Assembly (NCBI GenBank): GCA_904066235.2
Contig: CAJFCV020000002.1
Coordinates: forward strand, 2,666,001-2,730,000
Source of the DNA: Bursaphelenchus xylophilus
Taxonomy: Eukaryota > Nematoda > Chromadorea > Rhabditida > Aphelenchoididae
Direction: 5' to 3'
Length of the DNA stretch: 64,000 bases
This document shows, piece after piece, positions 43,134-53,082 of the stretch. Made by a program: the position numbers and the translations under genes. The notes under the pieces were generated by a model. It worked only from the letters and a program-made list of their open reading frames with translations, was not told where the DNA came from and made no database searches. Each line of letters begins with the position of its first letter. Position 1 is the first letter of the stretch.

Positions 43134-43691
43134 CGACGCCGGCCACACCGTGTTTTTTGAGTGTGCTTGCATCAAAATTTGCGTGTCACAAGCATAGATT
43201 TTAAAATTGCAGTGCGCGTGTACCCAAGCTATAGTAATTAAATTATCATTACGGGGGGTTTAGCGTTAATTTTATGACCTAAAAAATCCACCTGTCTAGC
43301 AACTTTCTTAGAGTTTTTTTTCGATGTAAATGCAGACTTGTAGAGTCCGGTGAAAGTTGATCTTTGTTTCATACATTGCTGCCATAGAGGTCAATTTTTT
43401 CACAAAAAAATCGTTTTTTTCCGCGTGAAGGAAATGGCAAAAAACTGTTTTTTTTAATGACCGCTCTCCACTTTTCGCATACTCTCTCGGTGACTACGTA
43501 GTATTTACATAGTAGAAAAAACATCTGAGCGTCGCAGTTATGGTATTTCCGGTGTCAGTACTTCCCTCATTTTATAATACTACTGGAATTTTCATAAAGT
43601 GCGTAGACTTGTAGTCATGTGCCGCACTGACACATAATACCACTCTCGCGCGAAGAAGCCGAAATTCACGGTGCAAAATTCTACGAACTTT
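43134..43691. other. Intergenic, no gene seen
   Basis: AT-rich. A partial R3 fragment lies near 43440-43560; otherwise featureless. Confidence 0.4.
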
Positions 43692-43822
43692 TATTAGTGT
43701 GTCGGGAAAATAATGAGTATAATGTCGCTGCCGATTGTGTCGCTGAAGTGAAAGGAAATTTGATTTTGCCGCGACACAATTCTTTTTTCTCGTGGCGATG
43801 CGATTTTGTCGTGATGTGCGTC
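43692..43822. mobile_element. Palindromic MITE, family A, right end truncated
   Basis: TTAGTGTGTCGGGAAAATAA to GGCGATGCGATTTTGTCGTG; type A core CGCTGAAGTGAAAGG is present. Confidence 0.7.
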
Positions 43823-43880
43823 CTGAAAAAGTCTACGCACTTTATGTAACCACCAGTATTAAGCTTATGTGTTTATAGGT

Positions 43881-46159
43881 ATGTACGAAGACCTCGCCAG
43901 CGAAGTGGTGTCCGTGGTTCGACAAATCCTGGTCTACACGTTCGTATCAACCTCCATTTTGAGTGCCTACTTCTTGTGGAAGGTCTACAGATCACAACGG
44001 GTCCACAAGAATTTAAAATTGGTCCTTGTAAGTTGGTGGCTCTAAAATATATATTTAAGTAAGTTTTAGTGCGTAAGTGCCCTCTCTTTTGTCCTCCTCT
44101 CGGCTTCGAAGCAGCTGGCGGAACTGCTGATCGAGGAGACTCGAGAAGTTGAGAACCGACTTATCATCAACTGCATTTGCATCTCACTCAGCACCATCAA
44201 CACAATATGTCTGGCGAGTGCGTCGTTGTGTATGAACATGCTGACGGTTGAGCAGTATTTTGCGACCATTTGGGTGGACGACTACGAGAACCGATCGATG
44301 CGGGTGGGAGTTGTCTTGGTCGGCATTGTTGTGAGTTTTAGCATCTATCTCTTTTGCAGCGGCTGGAGTTTTTTTGCGCAATTGCATAGGCGCCTTTTGC
44401 TGCACCAAATTCGTATTATTTTCCTAACAGACTGTAGTATATATACAACTACCCCAAAATCAAATATCCGAGACTGTGAACTTCTATGCAGCAAAACCTG
44501 TCTATAACAAACAATTTTTGAGGTCACAAGAGTCAATTTCATACCAAAATGACTACTTGGGTGTATATCAGTCTGTCGGGAAAATAATGAACCTCTGTCG
44601 CATCGGAAATGGCATTGCCGCCGAGAAAATGAATTGTGTCGGGGCAAAATCAAATTGCTTTTCACTTCGCGATTGGTGCAACAACATCGCTCACTATTTT
44701 TCGCGACAGAGTAATAAACAGCATAATTTGAAGCCTTGGGGCTTACAGTGGCGGACCTGATCCATTGGCAGAAAACGTGCCATTTTGTATTCGGGATGTA
44801 TTTAAAACGCAGCAAAATACCTCCCTCTTCAAGTGAAAAAGCTGCGATTTCAAAAGCGCGACTTTTTTTGTTGTGAGGGTAAGGGCGCGCTCTCCAAAAA
44901 CGGAGTTTTTTATTTGGAGATGGAGGCATTTTGCAACATTTTTTGAAAATTCCCGGTTGCAAAATGGTGCGTTTCTTGCGACTGGATCAGGTCCGCCACT
45001 GTACGGGTTGAAATTTAACGCCTGCCTTTCGACAGCATAGACGGCAACTTTATGACCGACTGTTTTACATAAGCAGGAAGTGCAGTTGGGACCGATCCAG
45101 TGGCAAAAAACGTACCATTTTGCATCCGGGAAGTATCAAAACTGTGGCAAAATGCTTCACTCTCAAAGTGAAAAAACTTCTTTTTGAAGGGCGCGTCCTT
45201 GCCCTCGCAAAAAGAGTTGGCGCGCTTTTGAAAACGGAGTTTTTTCACTAGAAGAGGAAGGTATCTTACCACATTTTTTGATACTTCCCGGATGCAAAAA
45301 AATACGTTTTTTGCCACTGAATTAGGTCCCCCATTGTACAAATTAACTAACTGTAGGCTTTGACGGGTTCGTTACTCGAAATGGTAGATGTTGTGGTGCC
45401 TCCGTCTTTTGAGGTCGTTTTTTTTTCAGTTTCTACAAACTGTTCCATTGGGTATTTTCCTGGAATGGTACTTTTTCCACGACTGGTATTCGATGCTTGA
45501 GACCAAGGAGAGCTGTCTGTTACTGCATCACGAACCGCGCTTATCGTTTGTTTGCTTCATTACCGGCTGTTTCAGTGGGTCGGCGTGCGCTATGGTAAGT
45601 GCCGAATTACAGTATATATATATATATATATATATATATGCCTATGTTCATTTACAACAGTTGTTTTGAATTTACATATTAAGCGCTTTCAGTACATGTA
45701 CGGTCTTTATCGACGAAGCGTTTCGATGTTCAACGACCGCGCGGAGATGAAGACGTTGAGCTCACGCTATCAACAATTCGAGAACTCAACATGGGCTCAT
45801 TCCATTTGCGTCTCATTTGTCATGTATTTCCTCCTGGTTGCGGCCGGGCTGTCGGTTTGGATATGGTACTTCATCGTCGACCCGGAACAAAGCGAAGTTC
45901 GTACGCTCGGGTTGGCTGTTGCAGAGGTATCGTTGACCATAAAATTTTACCCATATTTTAGGTTGGGTTTATCCAAGCAGACGCATTTTCCCTCCTCCAC
46001 GTCTTGGGTATCATGTTCAGCAATAAGTTCATACGAAGCGCAGTCATCAAGGATCTACAGGCTATCGGAATTTTATCGAATTCAGTGGGACCGGGCGTGA
46101 AGAGGCATGAAAATGAAGCGGAAGAGTATTTCAATCAGTTTGAGCAGGCGTGGAAGTGA
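43881..46159 (+). CDS. Sre-like seven-transmembrane chemoreceptor
   Basis: Five exons: 43881-44027, 44070-44330, 45430-45594, 45693-45926, 45962-46159, 1005 nt, 334 residues, phase-0 introns (the exon 4 donor is GTATCG). Motifs: RVHKNLKLVL; NMLTVEQYFATIWVDDYENR; PLGIFLEWYFFHDWYSM; LSSRYQQFENSTWAHSICV; C-terminal EYFNQFEQAWK. Closest relative is the 53083 gene. TTTATAG just before GTATG is a plausible spliced-leader acceptor. Intron 2 holds one family A and two family P MITEs; intron 3 has a TA microsatellite. Role by family: chemosensory GPCR. Confidence 0.85.
44566..44715. mobile_element. Palindromic MITE, family A
   Basis: TATCAGTCTGTCGGGAAAAT to CTATTTTTCGCGACAGAGTA in intron 2 of the 43881 gene. 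Confidence 0.85.
44746..45001. mobile_element. Palindromic MITE, family P
   Basis: CAGTGGCGGACCTGATCCAT to ACTGGATCAGGTCCGCCACTG with TA on both flanks, supporting a TA target duplication for this family. Confidence 0.9.
45083..45336. mobile_element. Palindromic MITE, family P
   Basis: CAGTTGGGACCGATCCAGTG to CACTGAATTAGGTCCCCCAT; it lies only 81 bp after another copy of the same family, in intron 2. Confidence 0.88.
45613..45639. repeat. TA dinucleotide microsatellite
   Basis: About thirteen TA units in intron 3 of the 43881 gene. Confidence 0.95.
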
Positions 46160-46899
46160 ATACTGTAAGCCTTTCGACTTTAGCTCATTTTGTTTTTAAT
46201 ACTGAGCTATTTTGCGGCCGAGAAAGTACGAGGAACGCGGAAACGGTAAGAAATGAAACTACTTTCACCCATAACTTTGCCAGTTTCTTATGGAAAAAAT
46301 TGTTTTTTTTTGTTTAAACATTTCCCGCTTGGGTAGAAATTGGCATGACACTCTTGCATGTCAAAGATCGCGCGAAAAAATGTCATATTTTTTCTATTTT
46401 CATTTCTACAAAACGCGATCTCAGACCCTCGAATATGGTTTAGGAAAAAATATACTGAATTTGTGCCCAGTTTCATCAAAATCCAAGCATCGCAGTTGTG
46501 GAACTTCCCCTGCGAGCATTTTTTGCGGGCAGCTAGAAGAACCACAGAGCTTCTGCGGGCATGTTTATAAATCAGCCAACATTTGGAAATTCTAACAATG
46601 AATTTGGCAACTAGAGGCGGTAAATTAAAATTAGATGTGGTCTGAATAATTATCATGAGGTTAGCCAGGCATTTTTAAAGGTTCAAAAACCATTTTTTTG
46701 AAAACAAGTTCCCATAACTAAGAAAGCGGTGTACAAATTCTGTAGATTTGTGTGCTTACCAGTTCCAGGGACATATTATACGATGAAAAAGGGAGTTGCC
46801 AATGTAAAATTTAAATGGTGTACTCTATTCAGGCCGAAGAAAGATGACGACAACGGCAGGGATGTCCTAAATTGAGAAACTAATTATGGTTTCTATTAC
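46160..46899. other. Intergenic with repeat fragments
   Basis: 46290-46520 is an R3 fragment. 46518-46562 holds TTTTTTGCGGGCAGCTAGAA and TTCTGCGGGCATG, a relic related to the GC-array elements; its inverse counterpart lies at about 50215-50275. Confidence 0.6.
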
Positions 46900-46903
46900 T
46901 TAA

Positions 46904-49574
46904 CCCTTTCCGGACGAGTCGGCACCTCCATGCAGAAATGAAAGAGGGTACCCTACTGAGTAACGGCATAATAGTGGTTCAGCCCATCGAAGCGTTATTT
47001 GGGACTTATGACAAAAAATGTCCTAAAAAGTACCCCCAGTTGACATAACCCTTATAAAATTTAGCTAACGACCTGTAAATTAGAAACTACCCCTAAGGTA
47101 AAGTCTAACACTCCTACTACTGTTACATCCAAGAACTGTCCAAATTGGACCACTACGGGATTAGTTATCGACTTTTGGAAATTGAATTTTAAATTTCGAC
47201 CAATTTTTGGCCCAAAATTGAGTATATCTTCCGCCGGAATCAACCATTTCAGTCTAAATGTGGTTTTTCTGAATCTAGAGTGACGCTAGCTTCTTCCCAG
47301 AATGTTTCCAGAAAAAACCTATAGAGCACGTTTCTGTAAAAAGCAAAAAAGTTGAAAACGTAAAGGTTTCGCCGTATAAAATGTCGCCGCAAGCCGAAAA
47401 GGGTCGGGCGCAGCTCGAAAGGCGAAAATAATATATTTTCTTCGAAAAATATTATTTTAGTGTCGACAAGCTGAATTCAGATGAAATACAGACAGACAGA
47501 GCACGCAAACATTAACTCAATGTCATTTTAATATTTTTAATGCGTTTTCAGGCAATTTCATTGGATTTTGCTTTAGTTTCACACTAAAATAGTATTTCTC
47601 AAAAAAATATATATTATTTTCGCCTTTCGAGCTGCGCCCGCACGCCACGAAAAACGTAAGGTAAAATTGGAAATAGAGATTTCGAGCTGCGCCCAATATT
47701 TTTATTTTTTTTTGAAAGAACGAATATTGTGTTAGATAGTATTGTAACTCTGAGATTTGGAATAATTTGGGGATGAATAGTATGTCAAAAATTACGTTGT
47801 TGTCAGTTCCAAGTGTTGAATATAATGGATGTGTCCATGGAGGCCGGCCCATCGCGCTCTGACGCAAAAACTGATTCTCCACCTATTGATGTGTCTCCAG
47901 AAAAAGTAAGATTTCTCTTTGGTTCTTGTGTTTAGGGATAAATCGATGTTCGGTGTTGTGTGAGACATCCTAGCGGACGTTATGAAGAAGAAATCTGGAG
48001 ATTTGACAAAAGCAAAAGGGCACTTGTCAATAGATTATTGCATAATTTGGTAGGAACTGATGGAGAAACGCAAGAAAGGGGTGGAGAGGGAGCGTGAAAA
48101 GCTGGATCAGAGGAAGCAAATGAAGATAAGATGCAGAGACATCGTTTTGAATACAATGGATGAGTCCATGGAGGCCGGCCCATCGCGCTCTGACACAAAA
48201 ACTGATTCTTTACCTATTGATGTGTCTCCAGAAAAAGTAAGATTTCTCTTTGGTCCTTGTGTTTAGGGATAAATCGATGTTCGGTGTTGTGTGAGACATC
48301 CTAGCGGACGTTATGAAGAAGAAATCTGGAAATTTGACAATAGCAAAAGGGCACTTGTTAATAGATTTTTGCATCATTTTGCAGGAACTGATGGAGAAAC
48401 GCGAAGAGAAGGCGTGAGCAAAGCTGGATCAGAGGAAGCAGACGACGTTCAGAACATTTCAAGGTAAGTTTGTGACGTTGTCTTTTTGATTTTTTTGTTT
48501 TTCTAGGCCGTTGAGCTAATAATTTTCTCTGGTTATACCTAAAATAATATAACTGATATTTCAGCCGGTCCATGTTGAAGTAGAATGTGAAAGCCAGCAT
48601 AATGTACCAAAGGGTGTGGAGATTGATTTCCGAGTTCAGATTGCATCCGACAAATGCGATGGATTGTCAAAAATTTATGTAATTTTGATTATTCTTATTG
48701 GTTTGATGTTTAGGTGGAATTAAAGAAGATTTGATGAATTTCAATGTAGTAGTGGTCTGTTGTAGCAAGATCAAAGCCCTGTTAGTCTTGTAAACCCCGG
48801 AAGAGCTCGAATTCGGTCAGATTCATCGATTTTGATCCAATGGTGCCTAGTACAATATAATTTCTTTTCTCTTCTTCGATCAATCTGAGAAGTTCGGGGT
48901 GCACCTCCTAGAATCCTTTCGATGCTTTCTCGCCGGTTTCACACGTAAATTGTTGTTTATTAGAATTTTGGAAAGATTTTTATTATTTATTTGTAACGGT
49001 TTCAGCGTATGAAATGTCGAAAACATTTTCCCGCGAATTTCTCTATTTCCACTTTTTTCGTGGCGTGCGCCCGACCCTTCTCGGCTTGCGGCGACATTTT
49101 ATACGATGAAACCTTTACGCTTTCAACCTTTTCGCTTTTTACAGAAACGTGCCCTGTAGGTTTTTTCTGGAAACATTCTGGGAAGAAGCTAGCGTCACTC
49201 TAGATTCAGAAAAACCACATTTTGACTGAAATGGTTGATTCCGGCGGAAGATATACTCAATTTTGGGCCAAAAATTGGTCGAAATTTAAAATTCAATTTC
49301 CAAAAGTCGATAACTAATCCCGTAGTGGTCCAATTTGGACAGTTCTTGGATGTAACAGTAGTAGGAGTGTTAGACTTTACCTTAGGGGTAGTTTCTAATT
49401 TACAGGTCGTTAGCTAAATTTTATAAGGGTTATGTCAACTGGGGGTACTTTTTAGGGCATTTTTTGTCATAAGTCCCAAATAACGCTTCGATGGGCTGAA
49501 CCACTATTATGCCGTTACTCAGTAGGGTACCCTCTTTCATTTCTGCATGGAGGTGCCGACTCGTCCGGAAAGGG
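46904..49574. mobile_element. TTAA-flanked (piggyBac-type) element with about 500-bp inverted repeats
   Basis: TTAA at 46900-46903 and 49575-49578 abuts CCCTTTCCGGACGAGTCGGC and GCCGACTCGTCCGGAAAGGG. Inverted repeats run to about 47410 on the left and from about 49065 on the right with very few differences, implying recent movement. A TTAA target with CCC/GGG ends is the piggyBac signature. No transposase is recognised inside, so it is non-autonomous. Confidence 0.85.
47815..48710 (+). pseudogene. Gene-like, internally duplicated cargo of the TTAA element; possibly UBX-domain derived
   Basis: Exon-like segment MEAGPSRSDTKTDS plus PIDVSPEK followed by GTAAGA occurs twice (about 47830 and 48170), as does VRCCVRHPSGRYEEEIW followed by FDKSKRALVNRLLH (47955 and 48285), about 340 bp apart. 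A further exon-like segment starts after ATTTCAG at 48564 (VEVECESQHNVPKGVEIDFR). The RHPSGRYEEEIWRFD part, with preceding K/E-rich sequence, resembles a UBX domain (ubiquitin-like fold that binds p97), but this is a guess from pattern. In-frame stops near each acceptor indicate a decayed capture. Confidence 0.4.
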
Positions 49575-49578
49575 TTAA

Positions 49579-50214
49579 ACCTGTTCTAACGCGCACTTAA
49601 CTATTTCTTTATATGATGTTAACATAATATGTGATTTGTCTGTGGCTTGAGGTTCGAAATATAAGAGATTAAATTAGCTGACCGTCTGAGCGCCTTGCTA
49701 AAATAATTGCTATAATTACTACTATTATGTAATAATAATACAAAAGCTCTTAAACCCTTTGTTGAGGTATTTCTTCCGGCACTACCACTTGTCGGATTAA
49801 CTAAGTCATGTTTATGCTGTACAATGAACTAACAGAAAACCTGGCTGATGGGGACCTGTAACCCTTTAATTTTACTTTTTTATATGCCTAAACTTACTCA
49901 CCAATGGGTCTTATACTTCGTGCTTCGTAAGAAATATCCAGCATTTTCGATCCCTTCAATTAACATTTTTTTCAATGATTTCTTCATTCCGACACAAGGA
50001 AAAAATGTTTTTTCTCAAAAGGGGCCGAGCATAGGGGGCCTAATCGTTGGTCGACATTTACCGATTATAATTGCAATTTTTCTTCCGTTATCATACATAG
50101 TATGATAGAAATTTTGCGGTGGCGACTCCCTGGTACCGATAAGTAGTACATGAATCTATTGAATTTGTCCACTGCCACATCCATCGCTATATTTCCTGTC
50201 GTAGGCAAATGTTG
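49579..50214. other. Intergenic, no gene seen
   Basis: AT-rich with no recognised repeat or RNA. Confidence 0.4.
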
Positions 50215-50276
50215 GCTGATTTCCAAACATGCCCGCATAATCTCCGTGGTTCTTTTGGCTGCCCGCAAAGTATGTA

Positions 50277-50531
50277 CAGTGGGGGACCGGATCCAGTGGC
50301 AGAAAGCGTACCATTCTGCATCCGGGAGGCATTCAAAATATGGCAAAATGCTTCCCTCTCCAAGTGAAAGAACTTTGTTTTGAAGGGCGCGCCCTTTCTC
50401 CTCACAAAAAGGGTGAGCGCGCTTTTGAAATCTGAGTTTCTTCACTTGGAGAGGGAAGCGTTTGCCACAGTTTTTGATTTTGCTGGATGCAAAATGGTAC
50501 GTTTTTTGCCACTGGATCAGGTCCCCCACTG
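50277..50531. mobile_element. Palindromic MITE, family P
   Basis: CAGTGGGGGACCGGATCCAG to CTGGATCAGGTCCCCCACTG. It inserted at the edge of the GC-array relic GGCTGCCCGCAAAGT (50259-50273). Confidence 0.9.
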
Positions 50532-51444
50532 AAGTTTCCTGCAAGTCTGGGCGCCCGGGGGGGCGGGGATTCGTTTGGCCCGGCCCCGAAACGTTGGGGC
50601 CGGCCCTTTTCAAGGTTTCTATAGCCCGACTCCCACCCATGTCTGGTCGTGTGTGTGCGGGCATTGTCTATTCCATTGAGATCACAGTATAATAACTAAA
50701 CAATACATTTTCAGGGATTAGCTCCACCGCGTCCTATAACAATACATACGTATACCCTTTCTAAATATAGAAAATATTGTTTTTGTCTCCCGCCATTCGT
50801 AGTGCGGAGGCTTGACATATGCATATTCCACAATACTTTGTATTTCCTTTTTTTCTAGCGGGTGGATGTTTGTATTCCATATACGAAGCTATTCCTTCCC
50901 AGAATTGTAACATGTTTTCCACCAAGCTGTACACTATAGTAGATTACATTGCAAGGACCAGTTGCAAATTGAATTTGGCCAATTCAAAGTCTTTGCTTTC
51001 GTAGATGTATTATTTGTGCCACAAGTCGAACGGTTTCGTTGTCACGCAGGGTTGTTTTGAAGCTCGGGAGTGCCCGAGCTTTAGACTTTGCATCTATCAT
51101 TGTACTGTGGCTTCGTAGTTCATATCAGGTGCATGTCTCGTATGTCCACATCATAAAGTAATAAATACTACGTGCTTTACGTTATGTATACATAGAGTTT
51201 TGAAATTGGACAGACATTATGCGAAGTGAGACGCTCAAATTTTGATGAAACTAGGCGTAAGCATGGGTCAGTTTTTTAGTCACTTCTATGTAGTTTTTTG
51301 TGCGTTGCAGAAACTACCGAAATTTTCCGCACAAAACTTGCTTAGAATATGACTTTTTTCTGCGTATTTTGGCATGAAAAGTTTCATGCTTTTTTGCATA
51401 TAATCCTGCGAAAATAGTGGCAGGTTGTCGCCTCTTGGAATTAG
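50532..51444. other. Intergenic, no gene seen
   Basis: 50550-50620 contains G/C-rich sequence (GGGGCGGGG, GGGGCCGGCC), possibly another GC-array relic. 51225-51420 is an R3 fragment. CCTCTTGGAATTAG just before 51445 is the acceptor of an orphan sre exon (see 51884). Confidence 0.45.
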
Positions 51445-51452
51445 GTTGGATA

Positions 51453-51883
51453 TAGACATGGCTCGTCGGCCGGCCCGGGCAGAAAATCTCGGCCCGGCCC
51501 GTCGGCCTGAAGGGTTCCGGCCGGCCCGGCCCGTTTTAAATTTGCTTCGGCCCGGCCAGGGCCGGCCCATTGAAACGAAAGTCTCCCCAAGTCTAGCTCC
51601 TTATGACCAAATTTTTTTCTATCATCATGTAAATGGATAAATACTGTGTTCCATAGCTATCTAAAAACAAAAATACCTTTAAAAAAACCAATTGTGTCTT
51701 GACATTGCGTTTATTTTCATTATCAAACCCAATTTTCGCTTCGAGATTCTGGATTTTAAATATTCCGGGCCGGGCCAAAACGCCGGCCCGGCCGACGGGC
51801 CGGAAATGGTCCGGCCGGCCCGGCCGATCTGAAATCTGACATGGCTCCCGGCCCGGCCCAGGCCGGCCCGGGAGCCATGTCTA
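51453..51883. mobile_element. GC-motif-array hAT-like element (CCGGCCC family) inserted in an orphan sre exon
   Basis: Perfect 8-bp target duplication GTTGGATA (51445-51452 and 51884-51891) with inverted ends TAGACATGGCT and AGCCATGTCTA. Both arms are runs of CCGGCCCGGCC-type motifs; the 200-bp middle is AT-rich and non-coding. The 8-bp duplication and the TAG start fit hAT elements. Confidence 0.9.
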
Positions 51884-51945
51884 GTTGGATACATCCAAGC
51901 CAACGCATTTTCGCTCCTCCACATCATGGGTATCATGCGAAGTTG
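51884..51945 (+). pseudogene. Orphan sre last-exon fragment
   Basis: VGYIQANAFSLLHIMGIM matches the start of exon 5 of the 43881 and 53083 genes (VGFIQADAFSLLHVLGIM in the former). Its acceptor AATTAG lies at 51439-51444, split from the exon by the CCGGCCC element. A family C MITE cuts it off on the right. Confidence 0.8.
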
Positions 51946-51949
51946 TCGA

Positions 51950-52095
51950 CGTGAATTCCGCGACATCCACTGTGCGAAAACAAAAGTTTACTTTGCACTG
52001 CGCAATACACTTTTTCTTGTTGTCGCTCGAACCCAGACTTTTTCTGCACAACGCAAAAGCCAAAAATCACTCCGGCGACTTTTCGAACGGACTAT
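51950..52095. repeat. Family C MITE
   Basis: GACGTGAATTCCGCGACATC to CACTCCGGCGACTTTTCGAA; it truncates the orphan sre exon. Confidence 0.7.
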
Positions 52096-52100
52096 GCGGA

Positions 52101-52467
52101 GCAATTAATGTTTTTTTCCGCTAATCATAACCTTGCCCTTGGCGCTTTCCTTTTCTTGTTTTTACTCTGCAAAAAGCCGTCAACTCCCTGCATTGTAATT
52201 CCATTTATTATATTAATTTACCTCGCAAAATTGGAAGCGAATGGAATGTTCTTGGACTGATTGCATTTTCCTCGACAAAAATGAAATTATATAACTAGGC
52301 CAGCGGAAGGCATTTTTGTCAACGTGGGAACTGTTTTGTACTCTGCCGTGAAATGAGTTTGTAGCCGTTATTGTGCCAGACAATTTGTTGAAATTGCCTT
52401 TTTTGTCTCGATTACTCATGTTCCCATGGGCGGGTGATGATTGGGTTTGGAAGAGAGATACTTATAA
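52101..52467. other. Intergenic, no gene seen
   Basis: No supported exon; overlapping short open frames here have no motif. Confidence 0.35.
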
Positions 52468-53003
52468 GGTGAGGTGCTCCAAGTGCGACGGGTCAGATCT
52501 CGATGAAAGTTGGGGCAAATTAAGGCTAGTTATCTCTAAAATATTTGTGAGACTCTTAGCTCTGGCTTTGCAAAATCGACTGGGAATTTTAGGTCGAAAA
52601 TGGGCAAAAATGAATTTTTTTTGCGAATTTTTTGGCATCAAAAGAATCATAGCCATTTCTACTATAGTGCGGAAATATCACTCATGGGTGATATTTCCAC
52701 AAAAAATCATCTTTTTCCGCGCGAAACTAGCAAAGTTATGGCCGAAAAGTGTTTTGTCTCTGCCGCTCTCCGCATTTATTCACTGCCTCGGTCGCAAAGA
52801 TCAACCAATATCTCGGCGGTGCCTGCAAAGCGCAATTTTTTCCTGTGCTGTTTTTTTCAGGTTCCCTAATTTGCAAATTAATTTTCCAGGTGCATAAGTG
52901 GCTTGAATGGTCACTAAAACATTCAGGAATCGATATGTGGCCTATTCCTGAAATGTGCGCTAATTTAAAGGAAATTTGAGCGTCGCGCTTGAATCCCCTT
53001 CCT
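52468..53003. repeat. R3 repeat, long copy
   Basis: GAGGTGCTCCAAGTGCGACG at the left and GAGCGTCGCGCTTGAATCCC at the right form the inverted ends. 53030-53058 following it is a half copy of a family A MITE (ATTCCCCGACAGACTGATAA). Confidence 0.7.
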
Positions 53004-53082
53004 TGATTATTGCCGTATAAATTTAAAGCCATCCACATTATTCCCCGACAGACTGATAATCGTCCATTTCCAGGATGCAAAA

